This document shows, one piece after another, positions 25,577 to 35,004 of a DNA stretch of 64,000 bases. Every line of letters begins with the position of its first letter. The first letter of the stretch is position 1. The notes beneath the pieces are model-generated. The model did not search any database and was not told the DNA's origin. It was given only the letters and a program-made list of their open reading frames with translations. Both the position numbers and the translations under genes were made by a program. Where the stretch lies: positions 1 to 64,000 of the forward strand of contig NZ_FRAI01000010.1 in NCBI RefSeq assembly GCF_900142275.1, given 5' to 3'. Source of the stretch: Anaerobranca californiensis DSM 14826 (GTDB lineage Bacteria > Bacillota > Proteinivoracia > Proteinivoracales > Proteinivoracaceae).

Positions 25577-27428
25577 CAGAACCTCTCCTTACTTTTTGTA
25601 CATCATACTGTAAATTATGGCATACCCCACAACCACCACACCTACTAAATGAGCAATCCTCTGTCAACTTGCCTTCCAAAGCTTTTTTATATTCCATAGC
25701 CAAATATTTTTTATTTACACCTGAGAATATATGGTCCCAAGGTAAAGGAGAATCTATATCAATTTTTCCATAAACATAATTATCGGGATTTATCCCTAAT
25801 TCTTCAAAGGCTTCCATCCACTTTTCAAATTTGAAATGATCACTCCAACCATCCATTTTACATCCCTTTTGCCAAGCTCTATATAGTACATGGCTTAATT
25901 GTCTATCCCCCTTAGCAAAAACACCTTCAAGATAGCTGATATCAACTTCATGCCAATTGTAATTTATATATTTAGACCGCAATTTTTCTTTTAAGTAGTT
26001 TTGCCTATTTATCAATTCCCCTTTACTTAATTGAGGAAACCATTGAAAGGGAGTATGGGGTTTAGGTACAAAGGAAGATGTACTTACTGTAACTGAAAAA
26101 CGGCTGAGATTTTTTCCCCACTTTTTATAGGCTGCTACTACTTTATTCGCTAAATCAACAATTCCATCTAAATCTTCATATGTTTCTGTAGGCAAACCTA
26201 TCATAAAATACAACTTTACTCTATTCCATCCAGCTTTAAAAGCATCTTCCACAGCTTTAATTAGGTTTTCTTCTGTTACATTTTTGTTAATTACATCCCT
26301 TAACCTTTGAGTTCCTGCTTCCGGTGCAAAGGTTAACCCAGTTTTTCTCACCTGTTGAACCATTTGGGCTAATTCTATGGAAAATGAATCTACCCTTAAA
26401 GAGGGCAAAGATACACTAATACTCTGATCTTTATATTTTTCTAGTAATTCTTTAGTTAGCCTTTGGATTTCAGAGTAATCTGCACTACTTAAAGAACTTA
26501 AAGATATTTCTCCATAGCCAGTATTTTTAACCAGATGTTCTACTTGTTCCATTAACAATTGTAATTTTTTTTCCCGTACAGGTCTATATAGGATCCCTGC
26601 CTGACAAAATCTGCAACCTCTACTACAACCTCTGCAAATTTCCAGCATAATCCTATCGTGAACAATTTCCATAAATGGAACTATTACACTTTTAGGGAAC
26701 TCAGCACTAGATATATCTTTAATGTACCGCTTAGTAATTACTTTAGGGTACTTCTCAGAAATTGGAAATGTGCCGATATACTTTCCAGAATCATCATATT
26801 TGGCTTCATAAAATTTTGGAATATATATTCCAGGGATTTGGACTAAATCCTGAAAAAGTTCCCCTTTGTTACCTCCCCTTTTCTTCCACTTTTTAACTGC
26901 ATCTAAAAATTCCAGTATTACTTCTTCACCTTCCCCAATAATAAAGACATCGATAATATTATGTAATGGTTCAGGATTAAAGGCACATGGACCTCCCGCT
27001 ATAATTATAGGATCTTTATCCCTTCTTTGATCAGCTAATACAGGGATTTTACCTAAATCAAGGATATTTAAAATATTAGTATAGCTCATTTCATACTGTA
27101 AAGTAAATCCTATGACATCAAACTGATCTATAGGTTGCTGACTTTCCAATGAACATAAAGGAAGATTGTTTTCCCTTAATTGTTCCTCAAAATCTAGCCA
27201 AGGGGCATTTACCCTTTCTGCAGCAAATTCTTCCCTGGAATTTATAATATGATATAAAATTTTAAAGCCTAAGTGGGACATCGCAACTTCATATACATCT
27301 GGAAAAGCTAATAACATAGAGACATCAACTTTATCCAGATCTTTTTTGATAATATTCCATTCATTACCTGTATATCGTGATGGTTTTTCAACTTTATGTA
27401 GTATTTCTGTATAAAGGTTGTGCTGCAT
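25569..27428 (-). CDS. TIGR03960-type B12-binding-like radical SAM protein
   Basis: A 619-residue protein with an N-terminal B12-binding-like Rossmann region (about residues 60-200) that lacks the DxHxxG cobalamin-ligand motif, then a radical-SAM barrel with CRGCSRGCRFC (CX3CX2C, about residue 268-278), GEISLSSLSSADYSEI and LTFAPEAGTQRLRDVI. The C-terminus ends in a Cys-rich CSFSRCGGCGVC segment able to hold another metal site. It is coupled to the DUF2344 gene. Substrate unknown. Confidence 0.9.
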   Translation of the reverse strand: MQHNLYTEILHKVEKPSRYTGNEWNIIKKDLDKVDVSMLLAFPDVYEVAMSHLGFKILYHIINSREEFAAERVNAPWLDFEEQLRENNLPLCSLESQQPIDQFDVIGFTLQYEMSYTNILNILDLGKIPVLADQRRDKDPIIIAGGPCAFNPEPLHNIIDVFIIGEGEEVILEFLDAVKKWKKRGGNKGELFQDLVQIPGIYIPKFYEAKYDDSGKYIGTFPISEKYPKVITKRYIKDISSAEFPKSVIVPFMEIVHDRIMLEICRGCSRGCRFCQAGILYRPVREKKLQLLMEQVEHLVKNTGYGEISLSSLSSADYSEIQRLTKELLEKYKDQSISVSLPSLRVDSFSIELAQMVQQVRKTGLTFAPEAGTQRLRDVINKNVTEENLIKAVEDAFKAGWNRVKLYFMIGLPTETYEDLDGIVDLANKVVAAYKKWGKNLSRFSVTVSTSSFVPKPHTPFQWFPQLSKGELINRQNYLKEKLRSKYINYNWHEVDISYLEGVFAKGDRQLSHVLYRAWQKGCKMDGWSDHFKFEKWMEAFEELGINPDNYVYGKIDIDSPLPWDHIFSGVNKKYLAMEYKKALEGKLTEDCSFSRCGGCGVCHNLQYDVQKVRRGSDV

Positions 27429-27522
27429 TTTTTATTTCCTCCTAAAATTTCTTCCTTATCATATTACCATATTTACATAATAATGCAAATAGCATCTCTT
27501 TTAGTATTACAAAAAAATACAG

Positions 27523-28371
27523 CTAATACTCTAAGAGCAGCTGTTGTAAAGATAGGTTACCTAAACCTTGATTATAAATTTGTAAGATTCTTTTATCTGT
27601 TATTAAATCTACTACCTCTCCTTTTTCATCGATTATGCAAATTAATATCCCCCTATCTGTTTCCAGATGTTTTATAATTTGATTAATTTTTACCCTTAAA
27701 GAACAAATCAAAATTTTCCCTTCTAATATATCAATTTTATTATCTTCTTTCACAATACCCATTCGTAATGGTAAAAATTTTGCTGCTTTATACTCTTTTA
27801 TAGCAGATATAATCAAAAAAAAGCCGAGAATAGATAAATACAAATAATCAACATTTATATAATAATAAAAATAAGCCATAGCCAAAATTGTCAAACCAAT
27901 AATAACTCCTATAATTGAAGCAAGTTTTTTAGCTTCTATCATTGGTCGATCTTTTGCTAATTTAGCTTTTAACAATCTTCCACCATCAAGGGGAAAAGCA
28001 GGTAAAAGATTAAAGATTAACAATGTTAAATTATACTTAATTAACCTATCACTTTGAGGGAAAAAAAGCAAAACAATAATAAATAGAATGTTATTTACAG
28101 GACCTGACAAAGCTATAAACCATTCATCAGAGCTTTTATTATAATCCCCCTCATAAATTTTCGCTACACCCCCAATTGGTAACAGCTCGATACTTTCTAC
28201 ATGATAATTGAGTTTTTTAGCTACTATTACATGGCCAATCTCATGTACAATTACTACCAAAAAAATTAATAAACTATCTACTAACATCCCTAATAAACCC
28301 ATACAGATTATCAGCACTAAAAATAAATTGTTAAGTTTAAGGTCAATACCCGCTAACCTACCGATATACAT
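27523..28371 (-). CDS. spoIVFB: SpoIVFB-like intramembrane metalloprotease (M50)
   Basis: SpoIVFB cleaves pro-sigma-K in the mother cell. This 282-residue protein has HEIGHVIVAKK (zinc ligands and Glu, about residues 44-54), a second motif NLLPAFPLDGGRLLKAKL with the zinc-binding Asp, several membrane helices and a C-terminal CBS-like region (from about 205). This matches the M50B family of SpoIVFB. The preceding small gene has the position of spoIVFA. A general site-2-protease role is the alternative. Confidence 0.88.
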   Translation of the reverse strand: MYIGRLAGIDLKLNNLFLVLIICMGLLGMLVDSLLIFLVVIVHEIGHVIVAKKLNYHVESIELLPIGGVAKIYEGDYNKSSDEWFIALSGPVNNILFIIVLLFFPQSDRLIKYNLTLLIFNLLPAFPLDGGRLLKAKLAKDRPMIEAKKLASIIGVIIGLTILAMAYFYYYINVDYLYLSILGFFLIISAIKEYKAAKFLPLRMGIVKEDNKIDILEGKILICSLRVKINQIIKHLETDRGILICIIDEKGEVVDLITDKRILQIYNQGLGNLSLQQLLLEY

Positions 28372-28391
28372 TTTCTGTTTCCGTCCTTAAA

Positions 28392-28679
28392 TCAATTATT
28401 TTTATAATTCCTTAACCAATTGACAATAACTTCTTGTATATTTATATCTTTACTTCCATCTATGTAAATTGTAGTTTTTGAAATAAGCTCTTTAGAAAAA
28501 TCATTATATAAAAAGCTATTCAAATAAATAAATAAGCCTATGGCAATACAAAGTAACCAACAAAAACTAGAACCTAAAATATTAAAAACTATCCCCTCCC
28601 CTTCATCCTTCTCAAAATTATATTTTAAACTTCTTTCCCTTAATCGCATTTCTAATTTTCTTTTTAATCTAGATTCCAT
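28392..28679 (-). CDS. Short single-pass membrane protein at the spoIVFA position
   Basis: A 95-residue protein with a basic coiled N-terminus (SRLKRKLEMRLRERS), one transmembrane helix (about residues 33-52) and a short outer tail. Bacillus SpoIVFA is about 260 residues and ends in an M23/LytM-like domain; that domain is absent, and the next gene starts 20 bases on, so no frameshifted remnant fits. It may be a minimal SpoIVFA-like anchor for SpoIVFB. This is inferred mainly from position. Confidence 0.65.
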   Translation of the reverse strand: MESRLKRKLEMRLRERSLKYNFEKDEGEGIVFNILGSSFCWLLCIAIGLFIYLNSFLYNDFSKELISKTTIYIDGSKDINIQEVIVNWLRNYKNN

Positions 28680-28721
28680 TAAATACCCCTCCTTCCCTAA
28701 TAATTTATATTTAAAAAAAAT

Positions 28722-28765
28722 AAAAAAATACCAAAAGCAGTAGCTAAATTAAAGCTACTGCTTTT
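28722..28765 (-). terminator. Intrinsic terminator of the rodA operon
   Basis: AAAAGCAGTAGCT (28733-28745) pairs with AGCTACTGCTTTT (28753-28765), followed on the minus strand by GGTATTTTTTTA. It ends the maf-to-rodA gene row. Confidence 0.88.
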
Positions 28766-28768
28766 ACA

Positions 28769-29887
28769 CTAAAAGATTGTATCCCTTTCCCTTCTAAGAG
28801 CTACATTTAATACTAAACCAATGGCAATACAGTTAGATAAAAAGTTACTACCACCATAAGATATAAAAGGTAATGGTAATCCAGTAACAGGCATAATGGA
28901 TAAAGTCATTCCCACATTAACTAAAATTTGAAATGCTAACATTGAAGCTACACCAACGCAAATAAAAGTGCCAAATTCATCGGAAGCCGTTAAGGCAATT
29001 TGTAGAATTCGATAAATCATAAATAAAAATAGCAATAGTACTATAGTTGTTCCTATTAAACCAAATTTTTCCCCTATCACAGAAAAAATGAAATCTGTAT
29101 GGGGTTCAGGAACAAAGCCGTGGTCAGTTATGTCATAGGGGATCATCCTCTCAAATCGCCGGTTGCTGCCGTTTAACCAGTTACCCCAAATCCCCCCTGA
29201 ACCAATGGCTATTAATGATTGAACTATCTGAAAACCAATGGTGTGATAATATTTAAAGGGATCAGTAAAAGCAATCAATCGATTGATTTGATATTCTTCC
29301 AATACTTTATAATAAGCAAAAATTGAAGTTAATACCCCTAATATCCCTAAAAATATGATATGCCTCCACTTTAATCCCGCTACAAATAACATTCCTGCCA
29401 TTATTGCTACAAAAACCAATGATGTACCTAAATCTGGCTGAAGGAAAATTAGCACCATTGGTACTGCCACGTGAATCCCCGGTCTTATTAAATCTAATAA
29501 AGAATCCATTTGCATATCTTCTCTAGACATTAAATAACTTAAAGTGATGATAATTGCTACCTTGGCAAATTCTGATGGTTGTAATCTAAAACCACCTATT
29601 TGTATCCAACGTTGTGCCCCTAAACTTACTTTACCAAAAAACATAACCGATAATAATAACAAAAGATTAGCACCGTAAATTAGATAAATTATACTTTTTA
29701 AATCTTTATAATCAAAGTAGATTACTAAAGCCATAATACATAAACCAATTATAAACCAAATACTTTGCATTTTGAGATAATGGGAGTTTGAAGCTTGAAA
29801 TACTGAAAAAATTCCAATAATAGCTAAGAATATGGTAACTATTAACAAGGAAAAATCAAAATTAACAAAATTTTTCTTGTCGATCAA
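28769..29887 (-). CDS. rodA: Rod shape-determining SEDS glycosyltransferase RodA
   Basis: RodA polymerises lipid II with PBP2 in cell elongation. The 372-residue protein has about ten membrane helices and SEDS signatures AKVAIIITLSYL, LQPDLGTSLVF, DHGFVPEPHTDFIFSVIGEKFGL-like segments and GLPLPFISYGGSNFLSN. It starts with TTG after AAAGGAGGGTGA. Linkage to minCDE, mrdA and mreBCD supports RodA over FtsW/SpoVE. Confidence 0.95.
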   Translation of the reverse strand: MIDKKNFVNFDFSLLIVTIFLAIIGIFSVFQASNSHYLKMQSIWFIIGLCIMALVIYFDYKDLKSIIYLIYGANLLLLLSVMFFGKVSLGAQRWIQIGGFRLQPSEFAKVAIIITLSYLMSREDMQMDSLLDLIRPGIHVAVPMVLIFLQPDLGTSLVFVAIMAGMLFVAGLKWRHIIFLGILGVLTSIFAYYKVLEEYQINRLIAFTDPFKYYHTIGFQIVQSLIAIGSGGIWGNWLNGSNRRFERMIPYDITDHGFVPEPHTDFIFSVIGEKFGLIGTTIVLLLFLFMIYRILQIALTASDEFGTFICVGVASMLAFQILVNVGMTLSIMPVTGLPLPFISYGGSNFLSNCIAIGLVLNVALRRERDTIF

Positions 29888-29934
29888 ACTTCACCCTCCT
29901 TTCTCAAGCTTACATTAAGTATATTATATTACAT

Positions 29935-30183
29935 TTAATTCTTTTTTGAAATGGGTATATTTGCTTCTAAAATAGTTTCCCTTTTTTCATTTTTAAGGTT
30001 AATTTCACAACTTTCCATATCAACATCTAAATACTTACTTATTACCTGCAGCATTTCTTCTTTAATCTTGCTAATTATTTCTGGATTAATTTTTGACCTA
30101 TCATGAATTAAAACAAACTTTAACCTATCCTTTGCTATTTCCTTTGACTGGTTATTAGCTGATTCCCTGTTAAAAAAAACCAT
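29935..30183 (-). CDS. minE: Cell division topological specificity factor MinE
   Basis: MinE stimulates MinD ATPase and makes the Min system oscillate. The 82-residue protein shows RLKFVLIHDRSKINPEIISKIKEEM, a typical MinE core, and the beta-rich dimerisation half. It follows minD by 11 bases. Its presence implies an oscillating Min system rather than the DivIVA/MinJ type of Bacillus. Confidence 0.95.
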   Translation of the reverse strand: MVFFNRESANNQSKEIAKDRLKFVLIHDRSKINPEIISKIKEEMLQVISKYLDVDMESCEINLKNEKRETILEANIPISKKN

Positions 30184-30194
30184 GATATACCCCC

Positions 30195-30992
30195 TTATTT
30201 AAACATCCCTATTTTTTTGAACATCTTTTTAAATAATCCATCATCTTCAAAAGGCATTAAAGGAACCTTTACCCCGTTGATTCTTTGGGCGATATTTTTA
30301 AAAGCTGTAGCAGCCCTTGAAGTATGATCTAGTACAACTGGAATTCCCCTATTAGTAGAGGAAATTATCTTATCTTCTTCAGGAACAAAACCTAGTAGTT
30401 CAATGGCTAAAACTTCAACTACATCAACAATATCCAGCATATCCCCTTTTTTTACCATATTAGGTCTTACACGATTAACTATTAACAATGGTTTATCAAA
30501 CCCTCGGCTTTCCAATAGCCCCACAACTCTATCAGCATCCCTTACAGAAGAGAGTTCAGGATTAGTTACAATTATTGCCTGTTCTGCTGCAGCTGTAGCA
30601 TTGATAAACCCTTGTTCTATTCCAGCAGGACAGTCTATTAACACATAATCGAATTCTTCTTTTAACTGACTGCAAATATCTACCATTTGTTGAGGTGATA
30701 GTGCAGATTTATCCCTAGTTTGTGAAGCAGGAAGCAAATATAGATTATCATTAAATTTTTTATCTTTAATTAATGCTTTCTTTAACTCCGCTTTACCTTC
30801 TGCTACTTCTACAATGTCATAGACTATGCGGTTTTCTAAGCCTAAAATCATATCTAAATTTCTCAGACCAATGTCTGCATCTATCAAAACAACCCTCTTA
30901 TTAAGCATAGCTAAAGCTGCACCAATATTAGCCGTTGTAGTAGTTTTACCTACTCCCCCTTTACCTGAAGTAATTACAATAGTTTTTCCCAT
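30195..30992 (-). CDS. minD: Septum site-determining ATPase MinD
   Basis: MinD is a membrane-bound P-loop ATPase that recruits MinC. The deviant Walker A SGKGGVGKTT is at residues 9-18, with DADIGLRNLD, the IDCPAGIEQGF Walker B region and a C-terminal amphipathic membrane helix (LFKKMFKKIGMF). The frame extends to 31016, but AAAGGAGAGGAG precedes the ATG at 30992, giving MGKTIVITSG (265 residues). It starts two bases after the minC stop. Confidence 0.97.
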   Translation of the reverse strand: MGKTIVITSGKGGVGKTTTTANIGAALAMLNKRVVLIDADIGLRNLDMILGLENRIVYDIVEVAEGKAELKKALIKDKKFNDNLYLLPASQTRDKSALSPQQMVDICSQLKEEFDYVLIDCPAGIEQGFINATAAAEQAIIVTNPELSSVRDADRVVGLLESRGFDKPLLIVNRVRPNMVKKGDMLDIVDVVEVLAIELLGFVPEEDKIISSTNRGIPVVLDHTSRAATAFKNIAQRINGVKVPLMPFEDDGLFKKMFKKIGMFK

Positions 30993-30994
30993 GA

Positions 30995-31639
30995 CTATTC
31001 TCCTCTCCTTTGCCATTCACTAATATTTGTAATTTTAATTTCACCATTTATTATATAAGCTATTTTACCATCCCTTTGGAAAAGGGATGGACTTCCAACT
31101 AAAGCGATTTTTTCACCAATTCTTATTTGAGTATTGAACATTTTATTAGCTATTATAAAACAATTATGGTTATTGGGATATCCACAATGGGCTTTTCCCC
31201 GAAGGTTTCCTGTAATTGTAATATTACCAGTGGCTATTATTTCTCCACCACTGTTAACATCACCGATAATCACTACATCACCATCATAATGGATACTTTG
31301 TCCCGATCTAATTGTTTTGAGATGATAATTAGTAAAATTCCTTGACCATAGCATATTAGGGTCATGTTTTTGTTCAGTTGTAACTGTAATATTAATACTA
31401 TATTTAATTTCTAACTCCTTTAATTTAGTAATAATAGAATGATTACTAAATTCAATATCGTCAACAATCCCGTCAATGGCATCAATTCCGATAATTTGAA
31501 AATTACCACTTCTAAAAAAAGCTTTATTTTCCTCAATATAGTTTTTAAACTCCGATAAAAATAATTCTAAATCCTTGGTTATTACGTAAATCTCTATCCA
31601 TTTTCTAGTCCCTCTCACATGGAATGTTTTATTCTTCAT
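30995..31639 (-). CDS. minC: Septum site-determining protein MinC
   Basis: MinC inhibits FtsZ assembly away from midcell. The N-terminal half is a divergent MinC_N domain (about residues 1-100) and the C-terminal half is the beta-helix with [39 protein letters not shown]-type repeats (seen in parts). At 214 residues it is typical. First gene of minCDE, preceded by a terminator that ends the mre-mrdA segment. Confidence 0.95.
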   Translation of the reverse strand: MKNKTFHVRGTRKWIEIYVITKDLELFLSEFKNYIEENKAFFRSGNFQIIGIDAIDGIVDDIEFSNHSIITKLKELEIKYSINITVTTEQKHDPNMLWSRNFTNYHLKTIRSGQSIHYDGDVVIIGDVNSGGEIIATGNITITGNLRGKAHCGYPNNHNCFIIANKMFNTQIRIGEKIALVGSPSLFQRDGKIAYIINGEIKITNISEWQRRGE

Positions 31640-31712
31640 CTACTTTATCACCTTCTGCCAAAAGTCTATATGAAAATATTCTCCATAAATAAACTAATTC
31701 CTGCAAAAGAGG

Positions 31713-31742
31713 AAAAAAGTCCCTAAGAAAAAGGACTTTTTT
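31713..31742 (-). terminator. Intrinsic terminator between mrdA and minC
   Basis: AAAAAAGTCC (31713-31722) pairs with GGACTTTTTT (31733-31742); the arms supply the A and T runs on both strands. Confidence 0.8.
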
Positions 31743-31750
31743 AAAAAATT

Positions 31751-33610
31751 CTATTCCTCTATTAAACCAAAATATTTTTCCATAATTTTTCTAGCCGTAG
31801 GTCCTACCATACCATGCATATCCCCATGTTCTATAAAGACAACTACCGCAATTTCTGGTTTATCTAAAGGTGCAAAACCAACCCACCAAGAATGGTCTCC
31901 TTTACTTTGAACATGGGATGTTCCTGTCTTAGCTGCAACTTCAATAGGAAAATTTCTAAATGCCCAGGCACTTGTACCTGTCCTTGGACCATACTTAGTT
32001 ACAGAATTCATTATCTCATGGATTTTTTGATAGGTTTTATCTGAAACTAATTCTTTAGGAACAGTCCTATAAATTTCTGGTTCAAATTTTTCAATAATAT
32101 TACCATGTTGATCTTCTATTTGCTTAACTAACCTCGGTTTATAATGATATCCTTTATTAGCTACTATAGACACTAGGTTAGCCATGTGTAATGGGGAAAC
32201 ATTGATATGGGCTTGTGCACCTAAGGGGAATCTACTGGGATCGAGGTTTCCAGGACCTCCCCCCCCTCTGTCCCTTTCATCAAACAGTCTTCCCATTTGA
32301 TTAGCAAAAAAATCGTTTACATCGGTCAGACCAGTTTCTCTAGTCAGTCCAAAGGCATCGGTATATGTTCTAATTAACCTTTCCCTTTCTCGAATATTCC
32401 CCGGTAATTGATCCATCATCCAGACAAAATAAGTGTTTAATGATACCTGAAAAGCTTCTTTTAAATTTACCATTCCCCTAGCACCACCGACATTGGAAAC
32501 CGTTGTTTCTGGTGAATCTTTAGGTGAATACTTACCTGTGTCATGGTATCTGTAATTTGGAGTTATAACTCCTTCTTCTAATGCTATTATACTACTGAGG
32601 ATTTTGGCAGTAGAACCAATACCAAAAGCTGCCCTAAAAGGTATAAATTCAAAAAATCTTGTACTTTGATGGGCTGATACCGGGAATTTTTTGTTATAGT
32701 TACTATCTAATTCTTGAAAATAATCCCTTAGTTGAGGGTTGAATAAATCATATATATCTACTTCTGGATAATTGGCTACCGCTAATATATCTCCTGTACG
32801 GACATCAACCACTAAAGCTGCACCATGTCTTGTTGGGTTTTGTCCCTTTGCTAACTGCCTTCTCTGATTTTCCTCAATTGCTTCTGTCAGTACTTTCTGA
32901 ACATATCTTTGAAGACCGGCATCAATAGTCAACACTAGATTATTCCCCGGTGTAGCCGGTTCTATATAAATTGGTTCATTTCCAATAGGAACATTATTGA
33001 CATTAACAGTCCATAATTCATAGCCATCTTTTCCCTTTAAATATTCATTCCACCGGGCCTCCAATGAATTATCCCTGGGAACTCCCCCTTCTAGCATTCC
33101 TAACATCAATTGTGGGAAAAAAAACCTTTCTTCATAGTGGCGAACAGGCCTTTGAATTATTTCCATATGGGGATATAACCATCTATTTTCTTCTAAGTCA
33201 AACATTACTTTTAAGTTTAAATCCTTCTCTATAATAACAGGGTCTTGATATCTTCGATTTTTTGCAAGTATGTTATAGATTTTTTCAACCTGATCCTCAT
33301 CCCAAAATCCCTTTGAAGTAAAATATTCCACTAAATTATTATAGGTCTCTTCCCATTTTCTGTTAGGATCAGTTCTAAGGGCTAATTCATATCTGTAACG
33401 ATTTCTTGCAATAATTTCTCCATTTCTATCTAGTATCATTCCCCTGGGAGCAGGAATAGGGACTAAGCGGCTCATATTCCTTTGAGCCATCGCCAAATGA
33501 TTTTCCCATAAAAAAACCTGAAGCAATACTAAACGGAGAACTAAAATAGCAACTATGATTACCGAAAGATACATGATACTATTGATTCTAATTTCATTTG
33601 GTTTTGCCAT
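31751..33610 (-). CDS. mrdA: Penicillin-binding protein 2 (elongation transpeptidase)
   Basis: A 619-residue class B PBP for lateral wall synthesis. It has an N-terminal transmembrane anchor (about residues 12-32), the PBP dimerisation domain and a transpeptidase domain with the active-site STAK (in FGIGSTAKILS), SLNT as the SxN-type motif and KTGT near the C-terminus. It lies between mreD and minCDE with rodA downstream, its known partner. Start ATG at 33610. Confidence 0.95.
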   Translation of the reverse strand: MAKPNEIRINSIMYLSVIIVAILVLRLVLLQVFLWENHLAMAQRNMSRLVPIPAPRGMILDRNGEIIARNRYRYELALRTDPNRKWEETYNNLVEYFTSKGFWDEDQVEKIYNILAKNRRYQDPVIIEKDLNLKVMFDLEENRWLYPHMEIIQRPVRHYEERFFFPQLMLGMLEGGVPRDNSLEARWNEYLKGKDGYELWTVNVNNVPIGNEPIYIEPATPGNNLVLTIDAGLQRYVQKVLTEAIEENQRRQLAKGQNPTRHGAALVVDVRTGDILAVANYPEVDIYDLFNPQLRDYFQELDSNYNKKFPVSAHQSTRFFEFIPFRAAFGIGSTAKILSSIIALEEGVITPNYRYHDTGKYSPKDSPETTVSNVGGARGMVNLKEAFQVSLNTYFVWMMDQLPGNIRERERLIRTYTDAFGLTRETGLTDVNDFFANQMGRLFDERDRGGGGPGNLDPSRFPLGAQAHINVSPLHMANLVSIVANKGYHYKPRLVKQIEDQHGNIIEKFEPEIYRTVPKELVSDKTYQKIHEIMNSVTKYGPRTGTSAWAFRNFPIEVAAKTGTSHVQSKGDHSWWVGFAPLDKPEIAVVVFIEHGDMHGMVGPTARKIMEKYFGLIEE

Positions 33611-33627
33611 ATTCCTTTCTCCCCCCT

Positions 33628-34119
33628 TTAACTGAAGAAATTTTGGTTTTCTATAAATTTATTTATTGGCTTATATAATAAAACAATCATAATTAAGTTA
33701 TAAATTAGATAAGGAGCCATATTCCTTAAATACCAAAAGAAAGGATTTTGAGAAATATTTAACATTGAAAAAAAAGTATATATCGTTATCTCATGAATAA
33801 AAAAGGATAATATACTCAATGCTATAACATGATAAAAACTATTTTTGAACTGAGGTTTAACAAAATTAATTAAAACAAAACATACAAGTAATTTCCCTCC
33901 GATGGAAACACCTAAAAGGGGATAAAATATGACATCTTGTAGAAGCCCTGCCCAAACTGCTAATAGATAAGTGGAAAATTTAGGCTTTTTTAAAGATAAA
34001 AGTACCAGAAAAATTAAAGCTAAATCTGGTACTGCTCCATCTAAAGATATTAATGGAAAAAAACTACTTTGGGCAGTAACCATTAATAGTATTAAAATAG
34101 CTGAAAAGATACCGCCCAT
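33628..34119 (-). CDS. mreD: Rod shape-determining protein MreD
   Basis: A 163-residue membrane protein with about five hydrophobic helices, including LDGAVPDLALIFLVLLSLKK, the usual MreD N-terminal region. Sequence conservation in MreD is low, so the call relies heavily on position, one base after mreC and before mrdA. Confidence 0.9.
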   Translation of the reverse strand: MGGIFSAILILLMVTAQSSFFPLISLDGAVPDLALIFLVLLSLKKPKFSTYLLAVWAGLLQDVIFYPLLGVSIGGKLLVCFVLINFVKPQFKNSFYHVIALSILSFFIHEITIYTFFSMLNISQNPFFWYLRNMAPYLIYNLIMIVLLYKPINKFIENQNFFS

Positions 34120-34120
34120 T

Positions 34121-34978
34121 TTACTCCTCTCCTTCTAATAACTCTTCATCAATTTCAATTCTGTCGTATTTCGTTATAATAAAAACTTCTTCTAATCTTT
34201 CAAAATCGACACTGGGTTTTATCAAAGCTATTGTTTGATCATTAATGTTATTTATTTTTATAACTTCACCCACTACTATACCATTGGGGTAGTTCCCTGT
34301 TAGCCCTGAAGTCATAATTGTATCACCAATTTGTATATCCACATTATATGCCAGCCTTGATATTTCTAAAAGGTGAGGATTCTCTCCACTTACCCTTACT
34401 AAACCTATATCCCTTGTCCTTTGAACAAAAGATGTCACAGCATTATCAGGGCTAATTATTAGTTTAACTTTTGAAGTTGTAGGACCTACTTCAATTATTC
34501 TCCCTACTAAACCTTGATTTGTAACTACAGGCATGCCAACCTCTACATTGTGCTTTTCCCCTTTAGAGATTGTTATAGATGAATACCAGGTATTAGGACT
34601 TCGACCTATAACCATAGCGGGAAGTAATGTCATGTCTGTACTTTCTTTGAATTCTAGTAGTTGAGTCAACCTTCTGTTAGCTAAGCGGGCTTCATTAAGT
34701 TGATGCTCTATACCTTGATAATAGGCCAATTTTTCTTTCAATCTCTTATTTTCAAGATAGACATTGCGGACATCTACCAATGACATGTACGTGTCCCTTA
34801 AAAAATTTGTGGAGATAGTAAAGGCTTTTTGAAAGGGAAGAACTAGCTGATGTACCGCTCTTTCAATGATAGAAACTTTTTGTCTATCATTAGTTGTCCA
34901 ACTCATCAGTAAACTTAAAATTATAAAAATTAATACTAGGTTAAATATCTTTTTAAAATGTGTTTGTGTATTTAGCAT
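34121..34978 (-). CDS. mreC: Rod shape-determining protein MreC
   Basis: MreC is a bitopic protein linking MreB to the periplasm-facing elongasome. It has a transmembrane helix (about residues 9-26), a coiled coil (about 70-110) and the MreC beta domain with VVTNQGLVGRIIEVGPTTSKVKLI and MTSGLTGNYPNGIVVGEV. 285 residues is typical. It lies between mreB and mreD. Confidence 0.96.
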   Translation of the reverse strand: MLNTQTHFKKIFNLVLIFIILSLLMSWTTNDRQKVSIIERAVHQLVLPFQKAFTISTNFLRDTYMSLVDVRNVYLENKRLKEKLAYYQGIEHQLNEARLANRRLTQLLEFKESTDMTLLPAMVIGRSPNTWYSSITISKGEKHNVEVGMPVVTNQGLVGRIIEVGPTTSKVKLIISPDNAVTSFVQRTRDIGLVRVSGENPHLLEISRLAYNVDIQIGDTIMTSGLTGNYPNGIVVGEVIKINNINDQTIALIKPSVDFERLEEVFIITKYDRIEIDEELLEGEE

Positions 34979-35004
34979 TGTCCCCCCCCTTTTTTCAAAA
35001 AAGC

